DNA of 48,468 nt from an uncultured Collinsella sp. (GCA_900757185.1 CAAEMX010000031.1:1-48468), one strand, 5' to 3'. Shown: positions 16,393 to 25,670, numbered from the stretch's first letter. Numbers and translations: made by a program. The notes: generated by a model not told the origin, from the letters alone.

Positions 16393-18237
16393 TTGAATTA
16401 TCTGAGTGAGATGCTCAAATTGCCGGTCTTGGACGTCGACGGCGAAAAGCTCGGCGTTGTGAACGATTTTGGCATTGCAACCGGCGAAGTTTTTCCGCAC
16501 GTGACGTCGCTCGCGTTCCGTGGTCCCGGCAAGACGCCGTTTATGATCAGCTGGCGCAAATGGGTCGACCGTATCGACGAGACGGGTGTACACCTTAAGA
16601 CGTCGGCCACCGAAATCCGTTTTTCGTACCTGCAGCCGACCGAGCTGTTGCTGGCGCGCGATGTTCTCAATAAGCAGATCGTCGATACGCAAGGCATGAA
16701 GGTCGTGCGTGTCAACGACATCAAGTTCTCCATGTCGGGCGAAAATCAGCTGCGTCTGCTGGGTGCCGAGGTCGGCGCCCGCGGTCTGCTGCGTGCAATC
16801 AGTCCCGCGCTCGAGCACGTCGTCGAGGGCTTTATGAAGCACTTGGGCAAGCCGCTCAGCGAGGACATTATCGCCTGGTCTTATATGGACCTGCTCGATC
16901 GCTCGACTAAGAACATCCAGCTCTCGGTGTCGCACAAGACGCTTGGCGAGCTGCATCCTGCCGACATCGCTGACATCATCGAACAGCTCGACCCGCGCCT
17001 GCGCGCGCAGGTGTTCGCGCAGCTCGATACGGCGCAGGCCGCCGAGGCCATCTCGGAGTTCGATGACGACGAGCTCATGACCGAGATGCTCGAGGGTCTG
17101 TCCGATACGGACGCATCGTCGATGCTGGCCATGATGGACCCGGACGACGCTGCCGACCTGATCGACGAGCTCGATTATGAGAAGGCCGAGAAGCTCCTGC
17201 GCCTGATGGGCGTCAAGGAGGAGAAGGCGATTCGTAATCTGCTGGGCTACGAGGACAACACCGCCGGCCGCATCATGACCTCGGAGTTTGTCTCGCTGCC
17301 CGCCACGGCGACGGTCGGCGATGCCATCGAGGCGATTCGCAAACTCGACGAGGACTTTGAGAGTGTCTACTACGTCTATACCGAGGATCCGAGCGGCATG
17401 CTGACCGGCGTGCTTTCGCTGCGCACGCTGATCGTAGCCGACCGCGACGCCACGCTGGGTCAGCTGGCTTATCGCGACCTGGTCTATGTGTCGCCCGACG
17501 AGGACCAGGAAGACGTAACGGACGAGATGACCAAGTACGACCTGGTTGCCATCCCTGTCTGCGACGAGAACCGTCATATCCTGGGTATCGTAACCTTCGA
17601 CGACGCCATGGACGTTATCGCCGAGGAACATCAGGAGGACCTGCAGATCGCCGGTGTCGGCTCGGGCGATAGCGCGTCGGACGACTCGACGAACGTGCTC
17701 AGCTGGTTCGTACATCGCCAGTACTGGGTTGTTGTATGGGGCATCGCGTCGTGCATCATGGCGACCGTGCTGGGAACGGCGCTCGGCTCCGCGCATCTGG
17801 TGGTGTTCCCCATGTGCGCCATGCCGCTCGTGCTGCTGGCGGCCTCGCGCATGGTGTCGTTCGTCAAGAACTACTTCCTGGAATACGACGGTCACGACGA
17901 CGAGCCCAAGCCGTATCTGGGGTTCTTCTTCCAGAGCACGGGCATGGGCCTGATTCTGTCACTCGTGACCTACCTGTGCGCCCAGCTGGTGCGCACCGCT
18001 GCGTTCCCCGATGCGTCCATGTTTGAGGAGCAACTCTTTACCGGGTGCTTTAATATCGCTGCCATCGTCTGTCTGATCGGCAACATGAGCGCCGTGATTT
18101 ACCTGATGGTGCTGTTCTGGCGTGACGAGCATGACCTCAACACGTCGGGCACCGCCATGAATGTTATTGCCGTCATGATCTCGTGCGTAGCGTACTGCGC
18201 CGCTGCGGTGCTGCTCACCATGTCGGTCATGGGTTAG
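16393..18237 (+). CDS. MgtE-like protein with PRC, CBS and membrane domains
   Basis: A 614-residue protein. Residues 1-160 hold two PRC-barrel-like modules, KLPVLDVDGEKLGVVNDFGI being typical. An MgtE N-terminal superhelix follows (about 195-300, LHPADIADIIEQLDP), then a CBS pair (about 300-425). From about 440 to 614 are five membrane segments. MgtE proteins are magnesium channels gated by their CBS region. Here, however, I cannot find the conserved Pro/Gly-Asn-rich pore motifs, so it may regulate rather than conduct. TTG 16393 follows GGGGAG five bases away; an ATG at 16411 lacks such a site. The Nramp-type gene starts nine bases after its stop, so both act in one metal pathway. Confidence 0.82.
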   Translation: MNYLSEMLKLPVLDVDGEKLGVVNDFGIATGEVFPHVTSLAFRGPGKTPFMISWRKWVDRIDETGVHLKTSATEIRFSYLQPTELLLARDVLNKQIVDTQGMKVVRVNDIKFSMSGENQLRLLGAEVGARGLLRAISPALEHVVEGFMKHLGKPLSEDIIAWSYMDLLDRSTKNIQLSVSHKTLGELHPADIADIIEQLDPRLRAQVFAQLDTAQAAEAISEFDDDELMTEMLEGLSDTDASSMLAMMDPDDAADLIDELDYEKAEKLLRLMGVKEEKAIRNLLGYEDNTAGRIMTSEFVSLPATATVGDAIEAIRKLDEDFESVYYVYTEDPSGMLTGVLSLRTLIVADRDATLGQLAYRDLVYVSPDEDQEDVTDEMTKYDLVAIPVCDENRHILGIVTFDDAMDVIAEEHQEDLQIAGVGSGDSASDDSTNVLSWFVHRQYWVVVWGIASCIMATVLGTALGSAHLVVFPMCAMPLVLLAASRMVSFVKNYFLEYDGHDDEPKPYLGFFFQSTGMGLILSLVTYLCAQLVRTAAFPDASMFEEQLFTGCFNIAAIVCLIGNMSAVIYLMVLFWRDEHDLNTSGTAMNVIAVMISCVAYCAAAVLLTMSVMG

Positions 18238-18245
18238 GTGGTCGC

Positions 18246-19508
18246 GTGCAAAATACCAAGCAAAAGTCGGACACCAAGCAAAAGCTGACCATCGCCGCCA
18301 TCTTTGGCGCCATGGGCCCCGGTCTGCTGGCGGCGCTTTCGGGTAATGACGCCGGCGGTATCGCCACGTATTCCAGCGCCGGTGCCAGCTATGGCTACAA
18401 GATGCTCTGGATGCTTCCCGTCATGACCGTGCTGCTTATCGTGACGCAGGAGACCGCGGCGCGCTGCGGATGCGTCACGGGTAAGGGCTTGGCGTCGCTC
18501 ATTCGTGAGCGCTTTGGCGTGCGCAAGAGCGTGCTGGCCATGGCAGCGCTATTGATCGCCAACACGGCGGTGACCATCTCGGAGTTCGCGGGTATCGCGA
18601 GTGGTCTTGCCCTGTTTGGCGTTCCGGCGAGCATCTCGGTGCCGCTCGTGGCGCTGCTGGTGTGGATGCTTACCATGTCGGGCAGTTTCCAGCGCATCGA
18701 GAAGATTTTGCTGCTGGTAAGCTGCGTGTTCGTGACCTATATCGTTGCCGCGTTTATGGCAGGCCCCAACTGGGGCGAGGTCGCGGTCGACTTGGTCGTC
18801 CCCAATATTCAAAACGACCCCAGCTACGTGTCGCTCGTGGTCGCAACAATCGGTACCACCATCGCACCGTGGATGATCTTCTTGGCTCAGAACAACGTGG
18901 TCGATAAGAATGCGGGCGAGGACGACATCGTGCTGCAGCGTATTGATACCGTGAGCGGCTCGATTGCTGCTGATATCATTGCGGGCTTTATTATCATCAC
19001 GACCGGTACGGTGTTGTTCCCGGCGGGTATTCAGATTAGCGATGCTGCCGATGCTGCCCGCGCGCTGGAGCCTATTGCGGGTCAGTGGTCTACGGTACTG
19101 TTTGCCTCGGGCCTGGTCGCGGCGAGCTTCTTGGCTGCCTGCGTGCTGCCGGGCGTTACGTCGAGCGCTATCTGCGAGGCTTTTGGTTGGGAGCGCGGCG
19201 CCGATCGCAGCTGGGATGAGGCTCCGGTTTATCGCGGCATCATTACGGCCATCATCGGCATTTCTGCCGTGTTGGTGCTCATGCCCGGCGTCGATTTGTT
19301 CCAGATTATGATGACCTCGCAGGTCATCAACGGCGTGCTGTTGCCCGTAGTCTTGGTATTCCAGGTGGTTATCGCGGCTGATCGCCACATTATGGGCGCC
19401 AACCGCAACGGCCGCGTGTGGAACGTGCTCACGTGGGCGACTATCGGCGTGATTACGGTGCTGACGGTCGTCATGTTTGTGCTGCAAGCGATGGGCTACA
19501 GCGCGTAG
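18246..19508 (+). CDS. Nramp-related metal (probably magnesium) transporter
   Basis: A 420-residue membrane protein of the SLC11/Nramp family with about eleven hydrophobic segments. The first helix reads GPGLLAALSGNDAGGIATYSSAGASYGY. D35 matches the metal-binding Asp, but the DPGN motif is changed to DAGG, so the Asn ligand is lost. In helix 6 the usual Met-Pro-His is A207-P208-W209. Loss of the Asn and Met ligands with retention of Asp is the mark of the NRMT clade described from Eggerthella lenta, which carries Mg2+ and Mn2+. GTG 18246 follows AGGTGG closely. Coupled to the MgtE-like gene and followed by a strong terminator. Proton coupling is doubtful in this clade. Confidence 0.88.
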   Translation: MQNTKQKSDTKQKLTIAAIFGAMGPGLLAALSGNDAGGIATYSSAGASYGYKMLWMLPVMTVLLIVTQETAARCGCVTGKGLASLIRERFGVRKSVLAMAALLIANTAVTISEFAGIASGLALFGVPASISVPLVALLVWMLTMSGSFQRIEKILLLVSCVFVTYIVAAFMAGPNWGEVAVDLVVPNIQNDPSYVSLVVATIGTTIAPWMIFLAQNNVVDKNAGEDDIVLQRIDTVSGSIAADIIAGFIIITTGTVLFPAGIQISDAADAARALEPIAGQWSTVLFASGLVAASFLAACVLPGVTSSAICEAFGWERGADRSWDEAPVYRGIITAIIGISAVLVLMPGVDLFQIMMTSQVINGVLLPVVLVFQVVIAADRHIMGANRNGRVWNVLTWATIGVITVLTVVMFVLQAMGYSA

Positions 19509-19526
19509 CGCCTACTTTTGCTTCCG

Positions 19527-19561
19527 ATCAGGCCGCAGCGATGGGCTGCGGCCTGATTTTT
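19527..19561 (+). terminator. Intrinsic terminator of the metal-transport operon
   Basis: ATCAGGCCGCAGC pairs with GCTGCGGCCTGAT around a short loop and is followed by TTTTTTG. Confidence 0.9.
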
Positions 19562-19594
19562 TGCCTGTTATAGGGTGTTAGTTATATGGCAGTG

Positions 19595-19818
19595 GGCAAA
19601 AAATGCCAAATATGAGTACTGTTGCTAAGTGAATAGCATTTACATCCAAGAAGATAATGAACATAACCTATAGTATGTTTATTAAAATTGGCCCCAATAT
19701 GCCTTAAACCAGTCAGGTTGGCTGCATTAGGGGGTTGTAGGGGCCGCACGGACGTCATTTTGGGTGGTTTTGCCTGCTACTAAAATTGTAACAGTACTCA
19801 TATTTGCCCTTTTTTGCC
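19595..19818. mobile_element. MITE-like element with 29-base inverted ends
   Basis: The 29-base arms at 19595-19623 and 19790-19818 match at 27 positions in inverted orientation; the shared core is CAAATATGAGTACTGTT. They enclose about 166 A+T-richer bases without a convincing gene. The size and terminal repeats suit a miniature inverted-repeat element. I cannot identify an obvious target-site duplication. It could instead be a conserved structured RNA. From 19819 to 19992 I see nothing further. Confidence 0.55.
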
Positions 19819-19992
19819 TACAGACCTTTGAGGTTGCGGCGAAAAGGGCTTGTTTTGATTGTTTGGGGCAGGCGCGAGGCGCGGAAACGATGCCTGGAGC
19901 GGCGGAGCGGCTTGGAATTCATCCGAAGAGGTCTTCATTGGCTGGTGCCAGGAGTGCCTCTGGGTGCCGGCACATAAGGAACATCCCTAACT

Positions 19993-20030
19993 GCCGGAGG
20001 GGTGTATGCCGTGGCAGGCACCCCTCCGGA
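19993..20030 (-). terminator. Terminator hairpin of the acyltransferase gene
   Basis: CCGGAGGGGTG at 19994-20004 pairs with CACCCCTCCGG at 20019-20029, just past the end of the minus-strand gene. The T-tract in that direction is weak. Confidence 0.6.
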
Positions 20031-20052
20031 TGTGGGAAGTTTGCGCTACAGG

Positions 20053-22296
20053 TTACTTGTCGGTGCCCAGCTTGTGTGGCTTGTAGGCGAGGGCATTGAC
20101 GAGTGCGTCGGCGGCGGACTTGACGGCTGCCGGCTGCGGATCGTTGACGTGGTCCTCGGGGTGCACGGGCAGGTCTTTCTTGACCGCATCGTGGATCAGG
20201 TTGAGATACTCAGCCACGCCAGTGGTCGACAGGTGCGTGCCATCGCCATCGAACAGGTCGTTGCGATTGGCACTGTATCCGTACCAGTCGATAACGCGCA
20301 CGTTCTTGTAGCGCGTAGCGGCGTTGGCGATGGCCTGGTTGGTAGAGCCAACCCACGGCTGCGGGCTGCGCGTGTTCACAAACACCACAATACGCTGCTC
20401 GCCGGCGTCGGCCATGATTGCGTCGACCTGGGCGTCCGTTACCAAACCGTTGGTGCCTAGGGCAAAGACCACGATCTTGCCGGCAAGGTTCTGCTGGATA
20501 TAGCCCTCAAATGTCGCGCGGCCCGCATCAAACTGGCGGCCCTTTTCGGCATCGATATGGCTGTGCGGGAACACGCCGTCAAAGGAATCGACGGCGCGCA
20601 GCGACACGGAGTCACCGATCATCAACAGGTCGTAGGAGCCATCGGGGAAGCCGTCGTTGTCCTTGTCGGTGTCGTCGGCCGCCTGCTGGTCGGTGGGCGC
20701 GGTGTTTTTGGCTTCTTTGTTCAGAACCTCGGCGCCCTCGCCGCTCAGCGCAGACGTTTCGGGCACAAAGATCAGGCCGCCCAGTGCAACGACCAACACG
20801 ACGGCACAGGCTGCGCAGGCAGGGACGTGCGCGCGTGCCCAGTTGGCGGGCGTGGTGGTGCCATCGCGGAATTCGGCGACGGTGCGGCCGAGGGCGCCCT
20901 TCCTAAACGGCGTTTCGATAAAGCGATAGGAGCACTCGGCTACGGCGACCACCAGCAGCACCTGCAAAATGTACTGCCACCAGGGCGTGTCGTTGATGTT
21001 GGCGACCGGGTTCATGAGCAGCAGCAGCGGATAGTGCCACAGGTAGATGCTGTACGAGCGCTTGCCAACCCACACGAGTGGCTCGGCGGACAGCGCGCGG
21101 GCAACCATTCCCTGGGGCTGCACGCAGGCCGCGATGACCATGAGCGTGAGGATGGAACATAACAGCGTGCCGCCGCGATACTGGAACGCGGTGTAGCCGT
21201 TGGTGAGTGCGACCATGGCGGCAAGGCCAACCAGACCCACGACGCCCAACACATCGATGGATGCGGGCGAGGACCAAAAGCGCACGAGGGCGCTCGGCTG
21301 TGCCGGGGCGGTCTCGGCTGCTTCGTCGGCCTTCTCGCCAGACTTGCTCTTGGCGTTCTTGCCGTGCTTGGCGGCGCCAGCCAGGCGATTGAGCCCCAAA
21401 CGATGAGCGAGACGCACCGGCGCCAGGTCGCGATCGGGGATAAAGGCCATCCAGGCACCCAGCAGCAGCGAGAACACGCGGGTGTCGGTGCCGTAGTACA
21501 CGCGGCTGGGGTCGGCGGCAGGGTTGTAAAGCACCATCATGGCGAGGGCAGATACCGCGGCAAGGCCCAGAACCACGCGGCGCGTGTTGGGCTTGCTCAC
21601 ATGCATGGATACCATGGCAAACAGCAGTGGCGGCCAAATCAGGTAGAACTGTTCCTCGATGGCAAGCGACCAAAAGTGCGTGAGCGGCGAGGGGTCGCCC
21701 AGAGCATTGAAGTACGAGACGTTTTGGGCAATCTGCCACCAGTTGTTGAAGAACAGCAGCGACGGCAGGATGTCGGGGCGCATCTTGGTGAGCATCACGT
21801 GGTTAAAGATGGTGCACAGCGCGCAGGTCACGAACACTACCGTTACCACGGCGGGGACCAGGCGGCGGATGCGGCGAATCCAGAAGCTCTTAAGGTCGAT
21901 GCGGCCGGTCTTGGCGACTTCGTTGAGCAGCAAGCGCGTGATCAGATAGCCCGAAAGCACAAAGAAGATCGTGACGCCGAGCAGGCCGCCCTGAGCCCAC
22001 GTGAGGTTGAGGTGATAGAGCACCACCGCGACGACGGCAAGCGTGCGCAGACCGTCGAGCGCAGGAATGTAACGAGATTTGGGGCGAGCGGTCGCCTGCT
22101 GGTCGGTAGCGGACGAGCGTGTGGCGCCGGTGTTGGTCTTGGCTGCACGGGAGCCCTTGTTGGTGGGCGTTCGATGCGGGCTCGGGCCGCGTCGCGACTC
22201 GCCGGTGTGGCGCTCGGCGTGCGTGCGTTCGTGCGGCGCCTGGTTATCGGGCGCGCGGCGCGGGCCGCGTGGGCTCAATTGTGGGAATTGTTTCAT
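20053..22296 (-). CDS. Acyltransferase-3 / SGNH-domain protein (OatA-like)
   Basis: A 747-residue membrane protein. The first 70 residues are basic and low-complexity. Residues 75-480 form an acyltransferase-3 domain with about ten membrane segments, including RYIPALDGLRTLAVVAVVLYH and the FWSLAIEEQFYLIWP motif. One more segment (about 495-515) leads to an external SGNH domain, with GDSVS in LLMIGDSVSLRAVD and DGTHLSTTG as the catalytic Asp-His block. This layout is that of OatA-type peptidoglycan or surface-glycan O-acetyltransferases. The insert of about residues 300-330 is charged. The ribosome site (GGATGA) is weak. It stands alone and is divergent from the ribokinase gene. Confidence 0.88.
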   Translation of the reverse strand: MKQFPQLSPRGPRRAPDNQAPHERTHAERHTGESRRGPSPHRTPTNKGSRAAKTNTGATRSSATDQQATARPKSRYIPALDGLRTLAVVAVVLYHLNLTWAQGGLLGVTIFFVLSGYLITRLLLNEVAKTGRIDLKSFWIRRIRRLVPAVVTVVFVTCALCTIFNHVMLTKMRPDILPSLLFFNNWWQIAQNVSYFNALGDPSPLTHFWSLAIEEQFYLIWPPLLFAMVSMHVSKPNTRRVVLGLAAVSALAMMVLYNPAADPSRVYYGTDTRVFSLLLGAWMAFIPDRDLAPVRLAHRLGLNRLAGAAKHGKNAKSKSGEKADEAAETAPAQPSALVRFWSSPASIDVLGVVGLVGLAAMVALTNGYTAFQYRGGTLLCSILTLMVIAACVQPQGMVARALSAEPLVWVGKRSYSIYLWHYPLLLLMNPVANINDTPWWQYILQVLLVVAVAECSYRFIETPFRKGALGRTVAEFRDGTTTPANWARAHVPACAACAVVLVVALGGLIFVPETSALSGEGAEVLNKEAKNTAPTDQQAADDTDKDNDGFPDGSYDLLMIGDSVSLRAVDSFDGVFPHSHIDAEKGRQFDAGRATFEGYIQQNLAGKIVVFALGTNGLVTDAQVDAIMADAGEQRIVVFVNTRSPQPWVGSTNQAIANAATRYKNVRVIDWYGYSANRNDLFDGDGTHLSTTGVAEYLNLIHDAVKKDLPVHPEDHVNDPQPAAVKSAADALVNALAYKPHKLGTDK

Positions 22297-22482
22297 AAAA
22301 CATCATCCAATGACGAGAATAATCAGCACGTATTCATTGTAGCTGCCTGCTCCTGTGAATGCTTGCTGCTGGCGCAAGCTCAAGCGCGCGTCCACATCAA
22401 AGTGAACTAAAGTTATAGAGGTGCGTGAGCACACGATTGACGGCCGACAGCGGGCGCAGAGCCCACGGACGAGGAGGTTTCC

Positions 22483-23454
22483 ATGGCGGATCACAGCATC
22501 GTTGCGGTGTTCGGCAGCATGAACATGGACCTTTCGGTGGCGTGCGAGCGCATGCCGCGTGCGGGCGAGACCGTCGGCGGCAGCGGGTTTATCACCAACG
22601 CTGGCGGCAAGGGCGCCAATCAGGCCGTCGCCGCCGCGCGCATGGGTGCGCGCACGTGCATGATTGGCGCTGTTGGGCGCGATGCGTTTGGCGATGTGCT
22701 CGTGGCGGGGCTTCAGGATGCCGGCGTGGGCGTTGAGTTTGTGACACGTCTCGATGGCGTGGAGACCGGTAGCGCGACTATCATTCGCTGCGAGAGCGAC
22801 AACCGCATCGTACTGTCGCCGGGCGCCAACCATGCACTTGCGGGCGAGGACGTTGCCCGCGCACTGAGGCGCCTGGTGGCCGACGAGCTCGACGGCGACG
22901 CCAGTGAGATTGCCCCGGCTGCCGAAAGCGTCTTTATTGCCCAGGGCGAATGTGATCTGATGGCAACGGCCGCGGCGCTCTCTTGCGCTCACGAGCTGGG
23001 ATTCTATACGATCTTTAACCCGGCGCCCGCCTGCGAGTTGCCTGTGGAGGCCTGGCCTGCGGTCGACCTGGTCTGCCCCAACGAGACCGAGTGCCAGGTG
23101 CTGACGGGCATTCTGCCCACGGATGATGCGAGTTGCGTCGCCGCGCTCAATGCGCTGCTCGACAAGGGCGCCGGGGCTGCGGTCATCACGCTAGGCGGTG
23201 CCGGCTCAGTTGCACTTGGCGATGACGGTGAGCTGCTGCGCATGCCGGCACTTTCGTGCGCGGTGGTCGACACCACGGCCGCCGGCGACACGTTTATCGG
23301 CGCGTTGGCGGCGGCTCGCCTGGAGGGCCTGCCGCTCTTTGAGTGCATGGCCGCCGGCACCCGTGCCTCGGCGGTGACGGTGTCACGTTTGGGCGCGCAG
23401 CAGTCGATTCCCACGCGTGCCGAAGTTGAGCGCATGTTTGGTTTAGACGATTAG
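22483..23454 (+). CDS. rbsK: Ribokinase (PfkB family)
   Basis: A 323-residue sugar kinase that phosphorylates ribose, or a related sugar or nucleoside, with ATP. Both PfkB signatures are seen: the N-terminal GGKGANQAVAAARMGA near residues 38-55 followed by GAVGRDAFGD, and the C-terminal VVDTTAAGDTFIGAL near 265-280, in which the last Asp is the catalytic base. The NMDLS near the start is typical of ribokinase. GAGGAGG precedes ATG 22483. A nucleoside hydrolase gene follows 27 bases downstream, so the pair can release ribose from nucleosides and phosphorylate it. Confidence 0.9.
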   Translation: MADHSIVAVFGSMNMDLSVACERMPRAGETVGGSGFITNAGGKGANQAVAAARMGARTCMIGAVGRDAFGDVLVAGLQDAGVGVEFVTRLDGVETGSATIIRCESDNRIVLSPGANHALAGEDVARALRRLVADELDGDASEIAPAAESVFIAQGECDLMATAAALSCAHELGFYTIFNPAPACELPVEAWPAVDLVCPNETECQVLTGILPTDDASCVAALNALLDKGAGAAVITLGGAGSVALGDDGELLRMPALSCAVVDTTAAGDTFIGALAAARLEGLPLFECMAAGTRASAVTVSRLGAQQSIPTRAEVERMFGLDD

Positions 23455-23481
23455 TACAAGACGGAGAAGCGGAGTAGAACT

Positions 23482-24456
23482 ATGGCGATTAAGAAGCTGA
23501 TCCTTGATCTGGATATGGGTGTGGACGATGCGATGGCGCTTGCCTATGCCATCGCGAGCCCCGAGGTGGAGCTCGTGGGCATCACCACGTGTTTTGGCAA
23601 CGTGCGCGTCGACCAGTCGGCGCATAACTGCCTGGCGGTGCTCGATCTGCTGGGTCGCCCCGAGGTTCCGGTGTACCTGGGCGCCGATCGTCCCATTAAG
23701 GCGACTGAGCCCTATACACCGCCGGCGTCCACCACGCTCATCCACGGTAAGAACGGCATCGGCGGCGCGAGCGTGCCCGCGTCGCCGTATGAGCCGGTGG
23801 GGGCGACGTCGGCTGATGGCAACGCGGCGGTCGATTATCTGATTGATGCCGCGCGCACCTATGGCCCCGATCTGATCTACGTGGCGACCGGTCCGCTCTC
23901 CAACTTGGCACTTGCCTTGGAGCGCGATGCGGCGGCGATGATGTCTATCGGTCGCGTGGTGGTGATGGGCGGTGCCCTGACCGTGCCCGGCAACGTGAGC
24001 GCGGGCGCCGAGGCCAACATGGCAAGCGACCCCGAGGCCGCCGACGCCGTGCTGCGCTCGGGCCGCAAGCTCACCATGGTGGGCCTGGACGTGACGCATC
24101 GCGTGGTACTCACGCGCCGCGACGTTGCCGGCTGGACGGGCTCGGGCACCATGGCGGGCTGCGCATTTGCGAGCATGGTCGAGCACTACATTGGCTCGTA
24201 CGAGATGAACGCACCCTACCTGGGCGGCTGCGCACTGCACGATCCCCTGGCTGTTGCCGTGGCGATCGACCCCACACTCGTGGGTGCGCTCGGCTGCAAT
24301 TTGCGTGTCGACTTGCTGGGCGAGTACCGCGGCCGCACCATCTGCGATGAGCGCCGCGTGGCAGATCCCGACAAGAGCGCACTCGTGGCGCTGACCGTCG
24401 ATGCCCCGCGCTTCCTGTCCGAGTTCAAGACCCGTATGGCCCGCGTCCTGGGCTAA
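23482..24456 (+). CDS. Inosine-uridine nucleoside N-ribohydrolase family
   Basis: A 324-residue enzyme that cleaves the N-glycosidic bond of nucleosides to base and ribose. The calcium-site motif LDLDMGVDDAMAL is near the N-terminus (D9, D11, D15, D16), and GPLSNLALAL plus VVMGGALTVPGN are conserved family stretches. The C-terminal HDPLAVA carries the expected His-Asp. The first Asp context is LDLD rather than the usual DTD. GGAG precedes ATG 23482. It is the second gene of an operon with ribokinase. Preferred nucleoside cannot be judged from the sequence. Confidence 0.9.
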   Translation: MAIKKLILDLDMGVDDAMALAYAIASPEVELVGITTCFGNVRVDQSAHNCLAVLDLLGRPEVPVYLGADRPIKATEPYTPPASTTLIHGKNGIGGASVPASPYEPVGATSADGNAAVDYLIDAARTYGPDLIYVATGPLSNLALALERDAAAMMSIGRVVVMGGALTVPGNVSAGAEANMASDPEAADAVLRSGRKLTMVGLDVTHRVVLTRRDVAGWTGSGTMAGCAFASMVEHYIGSYEMNAPYLGGCALHDPLAVAVAIDPTLVGALGCNLRVDLLGEYRGRTICDERRVADPDKSALVALTVDAPRFLSEFKTRMARVLG

Positions 24457-24467
24457 ATGTTTTTCAC

Positions 24468-24492
24468 GCCCCGTCCCAAATTGGCTACCGAG
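24468..24492. repeat. Copy of a GCCCCGTCCCAAATT repeat
   Basis: This 25-base stretch matches 30886-30910 at 24 of 25 positions (one G/A difference). At the second site it forms one arm of a hairpin; here only this arm is present. Confidence 0.6.
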
Positions 24493-24530
24493 TAAATGTG
24501 CCCGTTGGGGGAATAGTCGCACCACTTCGC

Positions 24531-24559
24531 TTGACAACAGGCTAAACTAGCTATTAAAC
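24531..24559 (+). promoter_or_regulatory. Promoter of the LacI-type regulator gene
   Basis: A consensus TTGACA at 24531-24536 with TTAAAC 17 bases later (24554-24559), or TATTAA two bases earlier as the -10. The operator at 24561-24576 lies right at the expected transcription start, so binding would block the promoter. Confidence 0.6.
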
Positions 24560-24560
24560 A

Positions 24561-24576
24561 TTTACTATTCTGTTTA
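24561..24576 (+). promoter_or_regulatory. Operator-like site before the LacI gene
   Basis: TTTACTATTCTGTTTA is the exact reverse complement of TAAACAGAATAGTAAA at 25843-25858, before the isomerase operon. A 16-base identity at both promoters around a LacI-type gene points to its operator, with autoregulation. Confidence 0.65.
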
Positions 24577-24659
24577 GATTGAATTTGCGGTCGTTTAGTT
24601 GTCGAGTCACGGGGCGGTCAGGCCACGATGCTCGACCGCGACCGTTACTAGGGGGAACA

Positions 24660-25670
24660 ATGGCTAAAGCAAGTGTTCGCGAGATCAGCCGCATCACCGG
24701 TTTTTCGCCTGCGACCGTGTCCAACGCGCTCAACCGCAAGCGCAGCGTGAGCGAGGAGACCGCCAAGGTCATCCTGGAGTGCGCGCAATCGCTCGGCTAC
24801 CAGCAATCGACGCAGCTCGAGAGCATCCAGTTCGTGCTCGCGCGCAAGACGGGCGCCATCCTGGACGAGAGCACCTTTCACCCCGCGGTCATCGAGGGCG
24901 TGGAGCGCCAGGCGCGTCGCCACGGTATGAGCACGAGCTTTGTATCGCTCGACTTTAGCGACCTGAACGCCGTGCGTCCGCAGGTCGAGGGCCTTATCGC
25001 CGACCCGGCTGCCGCCATCGTGCTGATGGGCACCGAGCTGGGCGAGGAAGATTACGCCTTGTTCGCCAACGCTGCCGCCCACCTGATCGTGCTCGACGGC
25101 TGGAGTGATCGTCAGTACTTCGACGCCGTGGTCATTGCCAATACCGATTCGGTGCTTCGTGCCGTGGATTACCTTATCGAGAAGGGTCACAAGCAAATTG
25201 GCTACCTAGCAGGCGACCTTCGCATCCGCAACTTTAAGGATCGCGAGCGCGGCTATCGCCAAGCGCTTGAAGATGCAGACCTTGAGGCCAACCCGACATG
25301 GCGCGTCACGCTGGGAACCACGCTCGAGGGCGCTTATCGCGACATGGGCGCGTGGCTCGACAGCATCTCGCGCGACGACCTGCCGACGGCTTTCTTTGCC
25401 GAGAACGACGTGCTTGCCGTGGGCGCCATGCGCGCGCTGAGCGAACACGGCGTACGCGTGCCCGAGGATGTCTCGATCATCGGCTTTGACGACCTGTCTC
25501 TGGGCGCCTTCTCCAACCCGCCGCTCACCACGGTGCACGTTCCCAAGCACGAGGTGGGCGAGATCGCGGTGCGCCGCCTGGTGGGTAACATCCGCAATCC
25601 CAAGAGCTATACCTGCAAGACGGCCGTGTCGACGTATTTTGTCGAGCGCCAGAGCGTGCGCGAAATCTAG
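24660..25670 (+). CDS. LacI family transcriptional regulator
   Basis: A 336-residue repressor-type protein. Residues 3-25 are the LacI helix-turn-helix (VREISRITGFSPATVSNALN). The hinge and a periplasmic-binding-protein-like ligand domain follow to the end, with FFAENDVLAVGAMRAL and IIGFDDL as standard stretches. ATG 24660 follows AGGGGGAA; the open frame upstream to 24579 overlaps the promoter and is not coding. It probably controls its own gene and the downstream sugar isomerase, transketolase and kinase genes, since the same site is found at both. The inducer is probably a pentose or related sugar, by context only. Confidence 0.92.
   Translation: MAKASVREISRITGFSPATVSNALNRKRSVSEETAKVILECAQSLGYQQSTQLESIQFVLARKTGAILDESTFHPAVIEGVERQARRHGMSTSFVSLDFSDLNAVRPQVEGLIADPAAAIVLMGTELGEEDYALFANAAAHLIVLDGWSDRQYFDAVVIANTDSVLRAVDYLIEKGHKQIGYLAGDLRIRNFKDRERGYRQALEDADLEANPTWRVTLGTTLEGAYRDMGAWLDSISRDDLPTAFFAENDVLAVGAMRALSEHGVRVPEDVSIIGFDDLSLGAFSNPPLTTVHVPKHEVGEIAVRRLVGNIRNPKSYTCKTAVSTYFVERQSVREI

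Noticed and set aside
19764..20460. Open frames between the Nramp-type and acyltransferase genes on the plus strand
   Set aside because: They cross a MITE-like end, a terminator hairpin and the antisense of the acyltransferase; no family resemblance.
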